From Methyloglobulus sp. (GTDB taxonomy: Bacteria; Pseudomonadota; Gammaproteobacteria; Methylococcales; Methylomonadaceae): a DNA stretch of 64,000 bases. The notes below the pieces were generated by a model. The model saw only the letters and a program-made list of their open reading frames with translations, did not search any database and had not been told where the DNA came from. Positions 1-7,851 of the stretch are shown here, piece after piece. The stretch is from the NCBI GenBank assembly GCA_013141505.1, contig JABFQX010000013.1, positions 62,001-126,000 of the forward strand. Direction: 5' to 3'. The position numbers were made by a program, and so were the translations under genes. Each line of letters begins with the position of its first letter. Positions within the stretch are counted from its first letter, which is position 1.

Positions 1-418
1 TTTTCCATTTCAACTTCGATTCACTTTCTAACACGGGTACACAGATCTCTTCGGTTGCCCCTGGATAGACCGTTGATTCATATACTACGATTGTGCCTAC
101 CTTCATGTGCCGGCCTGCATATCGGCTTGCACCTATCAAAGGGCTAAAATCGGGGATATGTGCATCATCGACCGGTGTGGGTACGGCAACGATGATAATA
201 TCGGCTTCGGCCAATATAGCAGGATCACATGAATATTCGGCATGGATAGCGGAACGCATCTCCTCATCCGACAACTCATGGGATGGGTCAATACCCGACT
301 TGCACGATTGCACTTTGCTCTCAGATATATCAAACCCAATGGTTCGAGAAAGCTTGCCAAATTCGATAACCAGAGGAAGCCCGACATACCCAAGCCCTAT
401 TACAGCAACAACTGACAT
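1..418 (-). CDS. Nucleotide-sugar (UDP-sugar) dehydrogenase, N-terminal part
   Basis: This is the N-terminal 139 or so residues of an NAD-dependent nucleotide-sugar dehydrogenase; the rest lies beyond the left edge. The protein opens with the Rossmann signature GLGYVGLPL and continues through IIVAVPTPVD and STVYPGATEE, all typical of the UDP-glucose / UDP-N-acetylhexosamine dehydrogenase family (WbpA, TviB, WecC type). Such enzymes oxidise a UDP-hexose to a UDP-uronate for capsule, O-antigen or exopolysaccharide. The start is the ATG at 418, preceded by an AAGGAA ribosome site. It lies downstream of the exopolysaccharide operon on the same strand, so it probably supplies an activated uronic acid to it. 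The substrate cannot be told from this fragment. Confidence 0.9.
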   Translation of the reverse strand, partial: MSVVAVIGLGYVGLPLVIEFGKLSRTIGFDISESKVQSCKSGIDPSHELSDEEMRSAIHAEYSCDPAILAEADIIIVAVPTPVDDAHIPDFSPLIGASRYAGRHMKVGTIVVYESTVYPGATEEICVPVLESESKLKWK

Positions 419-534
419 AACATTTCCTTTTTATTAAGCTACATTAAAAATTTAAATAATGCACACCATGAAACTATCGGCTGTAGGAAAAAAACTGGAA
501 AATACTTTTATTTCCTTCACACCTCATGTCGTGA

Positions 535-3500
535 TTAAAACCTCACTAAGATGCCTGCGAATGTACTAAAGCTGGAATAGCTCGATGCCTGATAACGGCT
601 AGCAGACACATACACACTAAAATCGTCATTCAGATCCCAATTTATGCTACCAGTCGAATTGATCTGAAACTTGAAATCGTGACCCGCCTCCTTCCCAATC
701 CCTGGCGCAACGCTAACTTCGGCAACGACAGAATCGCCCCATTTCTTTTTCAAACTAAACGGGGCAGAAATGCCAATATAATTGTCAGGTGTCCAAAACA
801 AGGGATTATTGTTCATCGTATCGTCACGGACAAACTGGAGACCCACGGCAATATCGGGATCTGTCCAAACACCTCGGCTGACATTAACCTCGGTTCTGTT
901 ACGCTGATTTTTGTCCGTATAGTAAAAATAGGCATGGTTTGCAGACACGCTAAATGCCTCCAACACCTTCGCCGTGAAGCCACCCGCAACGCGGGTGAAA
1001 GCAATGCCGTTAACGATTGCGCCAGCGGTATTGACATTGGTGTGATCAGCGGCGAACGACACATCGAAATCATCGCCAATACCCGCATTAAATTTGATCG
1101 ACCCTAAAGGGAATGTTGAACTGGTCGAAGCATTTTGCGGTGAGTGTCCGGAAAAATCAGCGAAACCTGCCGATAATGCCAAATTGGTTCGGCTACCCAG
1201 CTTGTAGTTGAATTGGCCTTCAAATTGATGCCCCGTTGCCTGATAATCTTGTTCACCCAAGGCAGTAGCTAAAACGCCAGACTTAAGTGTCTGGCTGAAA
1301 TCCAGGTATTTGTAATATGCCGACAAGGAAAGCCTATCTGAAACCGGAAATTGAAAGGAAGGGCTGAAACTGTAATAGGATCTGTGCGCGTTGTCCTGAA
1401 AATAAAGACCGCCAAGAAGCAGGCTCGGTTTCAGTCGGCGATCAAGTACGGCGAGTTCTTTCTCTATGGCTGGCGAGTGGGGACCGAGTGTTAGGGCTTG
1501 TTCAAACCGTGTCCGAGCTCCGGCAGGATCGCCGCTCCAATTTAGCATTTTTCCTGAACTGACCAGCAAGTCGGCATTATCGGCAACGTCTTCCTTAGCT
1601 ATGCCATCCACTATTTTAAGAGCCTGTTGATAACGCCCAGATGCCATGTTTAAGTGCACTAATTTGTATGCGGTAGAGGATGCGGGTTGAATGCTCTTAA
1701 GCTGGTGAGCAAGATCGCTTCCCGTGTAAGTTCTTAGCACTTCAAATCTTGGCAGAGTAAATCGGGGACTATTTGCTGTTAATAGATAAGAGTTGTCCAG
1801 ATTGAAACCAAGCCCGAAGTGCTGCTTTACCAGACGTTGATTGATATTGAACGCTTCTGGAACATTGGATAGCGACTTATGCCCCTGATCGCCAAAGGGA
1901 AATGCAAACGCAAAAACTTTTGAGCCTGAAACTTCCTGTGCCAGGGTTTCTTTACATGTCAGCATATCGCGCTCAATCCGTGCAGAAAACTCTTTATTGG
2001 TTTCAAGACGAGCCGAATCCGCCAACCACATTTTATTGGCAAGAAAATGCCCCAAATGACCTTTTACATTAACAGGTATGTAATGTTGAGCCTGTGTACC
2101 TTGACATTGAATATCCCACCGTCCGGAATTGAATTTTTGCCTTATCGCAGGCCAAACCGCTGTATAGGGTTGATGGGTTGCAACTTCGGCTACCGGCACA
2201 AACATCGTCGCCTTAAAGCCTGTCTCCAGCAGCACTGGGTCAGCAAACTCAAAACTATCAGACCTGGCGCCATCAAAGGTGATAATGAACGGTTTCACAG
2301 GAAGCTGCTCAGTGCCTTCAAAAAAACCAAGTAATTGAGCTAGCGTAATAGCGTGGTAGCCCTGCTGTTTTAAAGCTAACAACTGATTATGGAAATTCTG
2401 TAAAGGAACGGCATCCTGGCGACTGGATTTGCTAATGCCACGATACACCAGAACAGGAATGGCTTGTCTGGATGAGTCAAGATCCTTATTCAGCATCTCG
2501 AAGGCTTCATCCTTTTCGCCAGCATAATAAGCCAGCTCAGCCAAACTTTGTGTCAAGGCACTGCTATCGGTGAAATATGGCGTATTTCGAGCAAGTATCT
2601 GGTGTGCAGACATGTAGTCGCCCTGCTCCTTATAACAAGTAGCAACTTGTTTGATAACATCAGCGGAACTAGGATACTTCGCCAAAACTTCTTGACCCAG
2701 TTCCATGGCTTCTCTTTGCCGCCCTTGAAGACGTAACGCGTCTATCATCTCGATAGGCGCTCCCGTTTTGACAGGATCCAGATTTCCGGCTTGCTCAATT
2801 GCACCTGCCGCTGAACGATACTCAACAAGTGCTGCCCCATGCTTATCCTCCTTACTTAACTGATCGCCCAGAAGCATATGTAGTTTACCGAGTCGAATTA
2901 ACCTGTCTGCGGTTGGATCAACGGCCGCAAGTTTAGTGGCCCAACGGATCGCCGTTTTAATGTCTCCAGAAAACGAGGCATCATCAGCAATTAAACCAAG
3001 CATAGTGGGTTCAAGAGGGGATTTGCCAATCACCTCATTAGCCATTTTTATCGCTGCTTCGTGCTGGCCTGCCCTGTGCAAAAGTAACGCCCGTTTAACG
3101 CGCCATTTAATTTCTTCAGGGTGTTTGTCGGCAAGTATCCTGAATTCACGTTCTGCTTGCGCCCATTTGCCTGCTGAAGAAGCCTGTTCGGCAAGTTTGG
3201 CTCGCACCATATCGTTTTCAGGATGTTTTGCCAGATAATTTTGGAGCAGCTTTTCTGCTTCGGAATAGCGATTATCATAGATATAAGATTGTGCAAGACC
3301 CTGAATGGCATCGGCATCATTCGGAGCGATCTGAAGACTTTTTTTAAAATACTTAGCGGCTTCCTCTTCTTTGCCAAGACTGTTCAGCGCAGCGCCCAAA
3401 CGATTAAGGTTTTTGGGTGAGTAATTTTGGTCGGTCAACAGAAGCAGAATTCCTTGAGCTTCTTGATTACGATGCATTACGACAAGCGTCTCTAACAAGG

Positions 3501-4608
3501 CAAATCTTGCTTCAGTATCAGCGGGTGATTTCGTCAGGATTGACCTGATTTCTGACTCAGCCGATTTATAATCCTTGCTTACCGAAAAAATTCTCGCCCT
3601 GCCGAGATGGGCAGCATGATTAACCGATGATTTTTGTAAAACCCTTGCATAATAATCAAGCCCCTGTTGCCACAATTGATCTTGCTCGCTTGCATGAGCC
3701 AAAGCGATAAGCGTTGTTAAATCATTGGGGTATGACCGCAGCAGCTCTTGCCATAATAAATACGCCCTCTGACTTTGGCCGACTTCCCTGAGACGGGTTC
3801 CTACTGCCCGCCAGTCAGATAACGCTTGGCTATCGTGTAACATGCTTAAACTTGTTTTGTAGGCATCTGCTGCTTGCTCATATTTACCTTGTTCTGTCAA
3901 AACTTTCCCCAAACGTTTCAGATTGGCGGGCGCTAGTTTAATTCTATTTAAATTCCGCAAAATACTTTCTGCCTCCAGAAAGCGATGCTGATTATCCAGG
4001 ACATCCGCAAGCCGGGTTTTTAGATCACTGTCCGTAGGCGATTGTTTTATCGCCGTCCTGAGATCCTGTTCTGCCTGTTGATATTTCCCTTGGGCAATAA
4101 ACACCCTTGTTCTGCCTTTGAGCGCAGTCAATTGATGGGCATCCAGCCTTAATACCTGTGTGTAATAACTTACCGATTCCTGCCAATGTTGGGCTTGCTC
4201 ATAGGCTTCGCCAAGTGCCAACAATGTCTGTAAATCCTCGGGAAATGCTTTAATCAGATCCGTCCAGATTTGATACGCCTGTTCGTGATTCCCCAGACTC
4301 CAATAAGTCCAGCCCAGGCCACGCCATGCTGTAATTGATCCTCTATCAAGTTCTACAGCATGTTGGAATTCGGGAAGTGCTTGGGCAAATTTTCTTTCCG
4401 CATAAAGTCTGTACGCCTGTTGCAAAACGGTGCTTGCCGACTCAGCCTTTGCTGCCGTTATACTTGATACCAGTGTTGCTATTATCATTACAGAAAATAA
4501 AGAAACTCTGATACTGATTAACCACAAAAAATTAACGCAACAACGCACCCGCATGAAAGGCTCAATATTGCCGTTACAAAAAGCAGGTGTTTGTGTGGAT
4601 ATTTTCAT
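535..4608 (-). CDS. TPR / degenerate polysaccharide deacetylase / outer-membrane beta-barrel fusion (PgaA-PgaB-like)
   Basis: A 1357-residue exported protein. In order: signal peptide (about residues 19-55), a long array of TPR repeats (about 56-700), a NodB-like deacetylase domain (about 710-980), two more TPR-like helices, and a C-terminal beta-barrel (about 1060-1357) ending in phenylalanine, as outer-membrane proteins do. It looks like PgaA (TPR plus porin) with a PgaB-like domain inserted. The deacetylase motifs are damaged: TFDD reads TFDG near residue 777, and the metal-binding histidines after WDI near 832 are glutamines. The domain may therefore bind but not deacetylate polymer. It is the last gene of the exopolysaccharide operon and a plausible export channel. 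ATG at 4554 is an alternative start; neither has a strong ribosome site. Confidence 0.85.
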   Translation of the reverse strand: MKISTQTPAFCNGNIEPFMRVRCCVNFLWLISIRVSLFSVMIIATLVSSITAAKAESASTVLQQAYRLYAERKFAQALPEFQHAVELDRGSITAWRGLGWTYWSLGNHEQAYQIWTDLIKAFPEDLQTLLALGEAYEQAQHWQESVSYYTQVLRLDAHQLTALKGRTRVFIAQGKYQQAEQDLRTAIKQSPTDSDLKTRLADVLDNQHRFLEAESILRNLNRIKLAPANLKRLGKVLTEQGKYEQAADAYKTSLSMLHDSQALSDWRAVGTRLREVGQSQRAYLLWQELLRSYPNDLTTLIALAHASEQDQLWQQGLDYYARVLQKSSVNHAAHLGRARIFSVSKDYKSAESEIRSILTKSPADTEARFALLETLVVMHRNQEAQGILLLLTDQNYSPKNLNRLGAALNSLGKEEEAAKYFKKSLQIAPNDADAIQGLAQSYIYDNRYSEAEKLLQNYLAKHPENDMVRAKLAEQASSAGKWAQAEREFRILADKHPEEIKWRVKRALLLHRAGQHEAAIKMANEVIGKSPLEPTMLGLIADDASFSGDIKTAIRWATKLAAVDPTADRLIRLGKLHMLLGDQLSKEDKHGAALVEYRSAAGAIEQAGNLDPVKTGAPIEMIDALRLQGRQREAMELGQEVLAKYPSSADVIKQVATCYKEQGDYMSAHQILARNTPYFTDSSALTQSLAELAYYAGEKDEAFEMLNKDLDSSRQAIPVLVYRGISKSSRQDAVPLQNFHNQLLALKQQGYHAITLAQLLGFFEGTEQLPVKPFIITFDGARSDSFEFADPVLLETGFKATMFVPVAEVATHQPYTAVWPAIRQKFNSGRWDIQCQGTQAQHYIPVNVKGHLGHFLANKMWLADSARLETNKEFSARIERDMLTCKETLAQEVSGSKVFAFAFPFGDQGHKSLSNVPEAFNINQRLVKQHFGLGFNLDNSYLLTANSPRFTLPRFEVLRTYTGSDLAHQLKSIQPASSTAYKLVHLNMASGRYQQALKIVDGIAKEDVADNADLLVSSGKMLNWSGDPAGARTRFEQALTLGPHSPAIEKELAVLDRRLKPSLLLGGLYFQDNAHRSYYSFSPSFQFPVSDRLSLSAYYKYLDFSQTLKSGVLATALGEQDYQATGHQFEGQFNYKLGSRTNLALSAGFADFSGHSPQNASTSSTFPLGSIKFNAGIGDDFDVSFAADHTNVNTAGAIVNGIAFTRVAGGFTAKVLEAFSVSANHAYFYYTDKNQRNRTEVNVSRGVWTDPDIAVGLQFVRDDTMNNNPLFWTPDNYIGISAPFSLKKKWGDSVVAEVSVAPGIGKEAGHDFKFQINSTGSINWDLNDDFSVYVSASRYQASSYSSFSTFAGILVRF

Positions 4609-4632
4609 TCTGCATTTAATGATTGGAAATTT

Positions 4633-4650
4633 TAATGTTGGACAACATTA
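4633..4650. promoter_or_regulatory. 18-bp palindrome upstream of the TPR/barrel gene
   Basis: A perfect 8-bp inverted repeat with a 2-base spacer (TAATGTTG-GA-CAACATTA) lies 25 bases before the TPR/barrel gene start. Its symmetry suits a dimeric regulator. Flanking T and A runs mean it could also act as a weak terminator or attenuator between the deacetylase gene and the TPR gene. Confidence 0.35.
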
Positions 4651-4719
4651 TTTTTCATGGACGAATCCGATCTTGGTTCGATAACTTGCCCATAAATACC
4701 CGTCTTTGCTAAGCAAGCC

Positions 4720-4749
4720 CAAACCGCGCTATCCTAGCAACACGGTTTG
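4720..4749 (-). other. Hairpin between deacetylase and TPR/barrel genes
   Basis: An inverted repeat CAAACCG / CGGTTTG with a 16-base loop lies just after the stop of the deacetylase gene. It could stabilise the upstream message or attenuate readthrough into the TPR gene. There is no U-run, so it is not a clean intrinsic terminator. Confidence 0.3.
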
Positions 4750-4764
4750 AGCTACAGAAATGAC

Positions 4765-7215
4765 TCAAGGAGCAAGGGCCATCGCATAATCATCGGTTAT
4801 CAATGTACCCTCCTTGTTCAAATACAATCCGAAAGACACCGCAGTTGCTCCCGCAGGTACAGGCAGCGTTGTGTAACTTGCTTTAGCCCAAGAGTTAGCT
4901 GCAACAAAGTTTGGACTGGTTAGCCAATACGTCCAAACACCCGCGCTGCTTCGATAAAACACGGTCATTCCAACGGGTGCCGTCGCTTTGTACCAGCCAC
5001 TTAAGGCATACCGCATGCCTGGTGTGACAACGGGCGCACAGGTACTGGCATCTTGCAGCTGTACAAGTTTGCGGTCACCACTGGTAAAGCTAGTCACTTG
5101 GACTGATTCTGCGAAATTACCACTGTGTGCATTAACGGCACCATTAAGACGCGTCCAGGCATAGCTATTCGTGCCATAACCGCCGCGCTGCCAACAATCA
5201 GCAATTCCGTTAGTATCGGAATCAATTTCAAGGGACGGATTCTTTACCAGATTACCGGCATTGTTTAACACATTAACATTGACAGTCGGTGTAACCGCGA
5301 AATTGCCGGCCACGTCAAACACCTTGGCAGTGATAGTTGCTTTCCCATCTGCAGACAAAAATGTATTCCAACTCGTTTGATAAGGTGCCACTGTGGAAGA
5401 ACCGACTACAATCCCGTTCACCATAAAATCCACCTTAGCCACAGCGACATTATCCGATGCCGTTGCCGCAAGTGTAACCAGATTGGCAACAGTCGAACCA
5501 CTCACAGGTGTTGGCGGTTGATTGAAAGATACCACAGGCGGAACCTTATCATTGCTGGCAACAAGGGTTCTTGATGTAGAAGTTTTTTCGTTCCCGGCAA
5601 AATCGACCGCCCTGACGACATAACTCACATTACCATTCGCAACCGTTGTCGAATTCCATGACACCGCATAAGGCGTTGTTGTGTCGGTAGCTACAATCGC
5701 ACCATTGATCAAAAATTCGACACGTTGCAGGGCAATATTGTCGCTGGCCGTTGCGGACAATGTGACTGATCCGGTGACCGTGGTTCCATTTGCTGGCGCA
5801 AAATTAGCGACTTCAGGTGGTGTGGTATCGGTTGGTGGCGGACTATCCAAAACCAGCGCTATCGAGTAGTCATCTGTGGTAAGCGTACCCAAACGATCCA
5901 GTGCTATCCCAAAACTAAGTGCCTGTGCACCTGCCGGCACGACACCTGGATAGTAAACCATCCGTTTCCAAGTCGATGTGGCCGGCAATTGCGGCCCATC
6001 GCGCCAATACTGCCAAGTGCCATTCGCAGCGCGGTAGAACAATACTGGAGTCGCCGCAGATGTCGATTTGTACCAGACACTGAACTGGAACAGATCACCT
6101 GCCACGACTTTTGGCGCGCAACCACCAGGCTGACCGGCATCCTGGGCGATTAATAACGCACGATCACCCGAAGTATAACTGTTCATAGACAAGCGTTGGG
6201 CAAAACTTCCACTATGTGCATCACTGGTACGCGTCCAGGTTGCACTGTTAACGCCATAATTGGAGCGTTGCCAACAATCAGGTTGCTTATTATTGTCAGC
6301 GTCGATCTCCAGAGAGGGATTAATCAATTCATTGGAACCGAGTGCTGGCGGCGGTGGCGGCGCGGGATAATCGCCTACTATAACCTGATGGACGGTTCTT
6401 ACATAAGTGCCTTGAACATCCCGTGTTTCCAGCCAGTCGAGAAAGGCATCAAATATCGCTGGAGTTACCGCTAACGTACTGCAACCATCGCAAATACGAT
6501 GAAAGACCAGCGGCACCCAGCCACCTCCATTGATTTCGGCCTGAGTGACATAACTTTTCAGGTCATCCAGCGTTGTTGTCGAACTGACTGAATTATTGGT
6601 GGCAATATAATAGGGATTTCCAGGCGGAATTGATTCCGACCATGGGCAGTTGAAACACTCTGTTCCCGTTACCAGCCCCCCAACAGTACGTCCGCTTTCA
6701 TAAGCTCCCACACCTGGGCATCCAGCAGCCAATATGCCTTGAGTGGACAGTCCCGTTGAACCATAGGGATAAGCAAGCGAATACACCTGATAGTTCCAAT
6801 TGGTCAAAGCCTGCATGTCATTGCAGATTGCGGCCTTTTGTGCCGCATCAGAAAGCGTCGCTAAATCGACGTGTCCAATGGTATGCCCCCCGATCTCATT
6901 TCCGTCTGCATATAACGCGTCCAATTCTGCCCTTGTCAGGTAAGTTCCACCGCTGCCAATCAAGTCTGAATTGATGTAAAAAGTGCCATGCATATTATGG
7001 GTACGCAGAATGTCACGGGCAAGTGACTGCGTTAGCCCATCGTCGAAAGTCAGCGATACCAAAGTAAGCCAACGTGGATTCGCTGCTTCGACTGACTGAG
7101 TCGTTCCGACAATAATCGCAAAAGCAACCAGAGTCATGTTGATGGCTGAGACCATTGGTTTTAATATCATTCGGCCAAATTCGAGAACGCCATTGTGTAT
7201 CGTTTTGCTTTTCAT
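4765..7215 (-). CDS. Secreted polysaccharide deacetylase with Ig-like and duplicated carbohydrate-binding-like modules
   Basis: An 816-residue secreted CE4 (NodB) deacetylase that would remove acetyl groups from an N-acetylated polysaccharide. After a signal peptide (cleavage about residue 44) the catalytic domain has both key motifs intact: TFDDG at 56-60 and HTIGH at 111-115. Then come a jelly-roll-like module (about 297-465), two Ig-like domains with the ATASDN pattern, and a second copy of the first module (about 660-816). The two copies share NPSLEID, CWQR, FTSGDR/YTSGDR and TDDY. The start overlaps the preceding stop in ATGA, so the genes are translationally coupled. It is the only deacetylase in this operon with a complete metal site and probably does the chemistry. 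Confidence 0.9.
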   Translation of the reverse strand: MKSKTIHNGVLEFGRMILKPMVSAINMTLVAFAIIVGTTQSVEAANPRWLTLVSLTFDDGLTQSLARDILRTHNMHGTFYINSDLIGSGGTYLTRAELDALYADGNEIGGHTIGHVDLATLSDAAQKAAICNDMQALTNWNYQVYSLAYPYGSTGLSTQGILAAGCPGVGAYESGRTVGGLVTGTECFNCPWSESIPPGNPYYIATNNSVSSTTTLDDLKSYVTQAEINGGGWVPLVFHRICDGCSTLAVTPAIFDAFLDWLETRDVQGTYVRTVHQVIVGDYPAPPPPPALGSNELINPSLEIDADNNKQPDCWQRSNYGVNSATWTRTSDAHSGSFAQRLSMNSYTSGDRALLIAQDAGQPGGCAPKVVAGDLFQFSVWYKSTSAATPVLFYRAANGTWQYWRDGPQLPATSTWKRMVYYPGVVPAGAQALSFGIALDRLGTLTTDDYSIALVLDSPPPTDTTPPEVANFAPANGTTVTGSVTLSATASDNIALQRVEFLINGAIVATDTTTPYAVSWNSTTVANGNVSYVVRAVDFAGNEKTSTSRTLVASNDKVPPVVSFNQPPTPVSGSTVANLVTLAATASDNVAVAKVDFMVNGIVVGSSTVAPYQTSWNTFLSADGKATITAKVFDVAGNFAVTPTVNVNVLNNAGNLVKNPSLEIDSDTNGIADCWQRGGYGTNSYAWTRLNGAVNAHSGNFAESVQVTSFTSGDRKLVQLQDASTCAPVVTPGMRYALSGWYKATAPVGMTVFYRSSAGVWTYWLTSPNFVAANSWAKASYTTLPVPAGATAVSFGLYLNKEGTLITDDYAMALAP

Positions 7216-7850
7216 AACGCCTCCAAACTCAAGCTGACTGGTTTAGCCAATTGGGTCTGTCCATTGTCGGGAGATACCGCAAAAATCATTGAATAATGCC
7301 CTGACAAACGAAATGTCACACGCAAATTCCATAACTTGAGTGTCCTATCATGTATAGAAAAGCCACCATGCTTGTGACGCTCTTTATGGGTCGTTCCTTC
7401 TTCGCCTATCGCACCCAGAACCCCGCCATCAATAGGCTCAACTTGAATGCGCTTCCAGATGCCTTTTTCCTTAACTTCAATGTTAATATCTTGTAAGCGC
7501 ACTTCGCTGTCTTCTTGACCATGAACAAATATTCGCAATCTGGAATTTGGCATTGCCATACTCGGATTAATAAGTGCCACTTTGATAGTCCCAATCGGCT
7601 TGCCCACTTTGCCAACTGTTGGTCCAAAAACATTAAGTCTCAGAATCGGCTTTGAATCTACGAGGGTGGGCTTAATTTGCATGTCATTACCCGCTAACGC
7701 AACCATCGAACCTGCCCCTAAAGATAAAATGCCCACCAGCCAAAGCTTTGACAAGATTCCTAACCCGCTTGCAAATTTCCCCAACACACTAATAGGCTTA
7801 TCGCCATCTATTGGCACTGAGGGATCATTACTTTCACAATATTGACTCAT
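7212..7850 (-). CDS. Membrane-anchored periplasmic protein of unknown function in exopolysaccharide operon
   Basis: A 212-residue protein not matched to a named family. It has a short cytoplasmic N-terminus, one membrane segment (about residues 35-55), then a beta-rich periplasmic part. The GTIKVALINPS and LRVTFRLSGHY stretches suggest an immunoglobulin-like fold, and the EERHKHGG-like HKERHKHGG stretch is histidine-rich. It starts one base after the stop of the PgaB-like gene and ends in an ATGA overlap with the deacetylase gene, so it belongs to the same operon. A structural or scaffolding role in polymer export or modification is an inference from position only. Confidence 0.75.
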   Translation of the reverse strand: MSQYCESNDPSVPIDGDKPISVLGKFASGLGILSKLWLVGILSLGAGSMVALAGNDMQIKPTLVDSKPILRLNVFGPTVGKVGKPIGTIKVALINPSMAMPNSRLRIFVHGQEDSEVRLQDINIEVKEKGIWKRIQVEPIDGGVLGAIGEEGTTHKERHKHGGFSIHDRTLKLWNLRVTFRLSGHYSMIFAVSPDNGQTQLAKPVSLSLEAL

Positions 7851-7851
7851 G

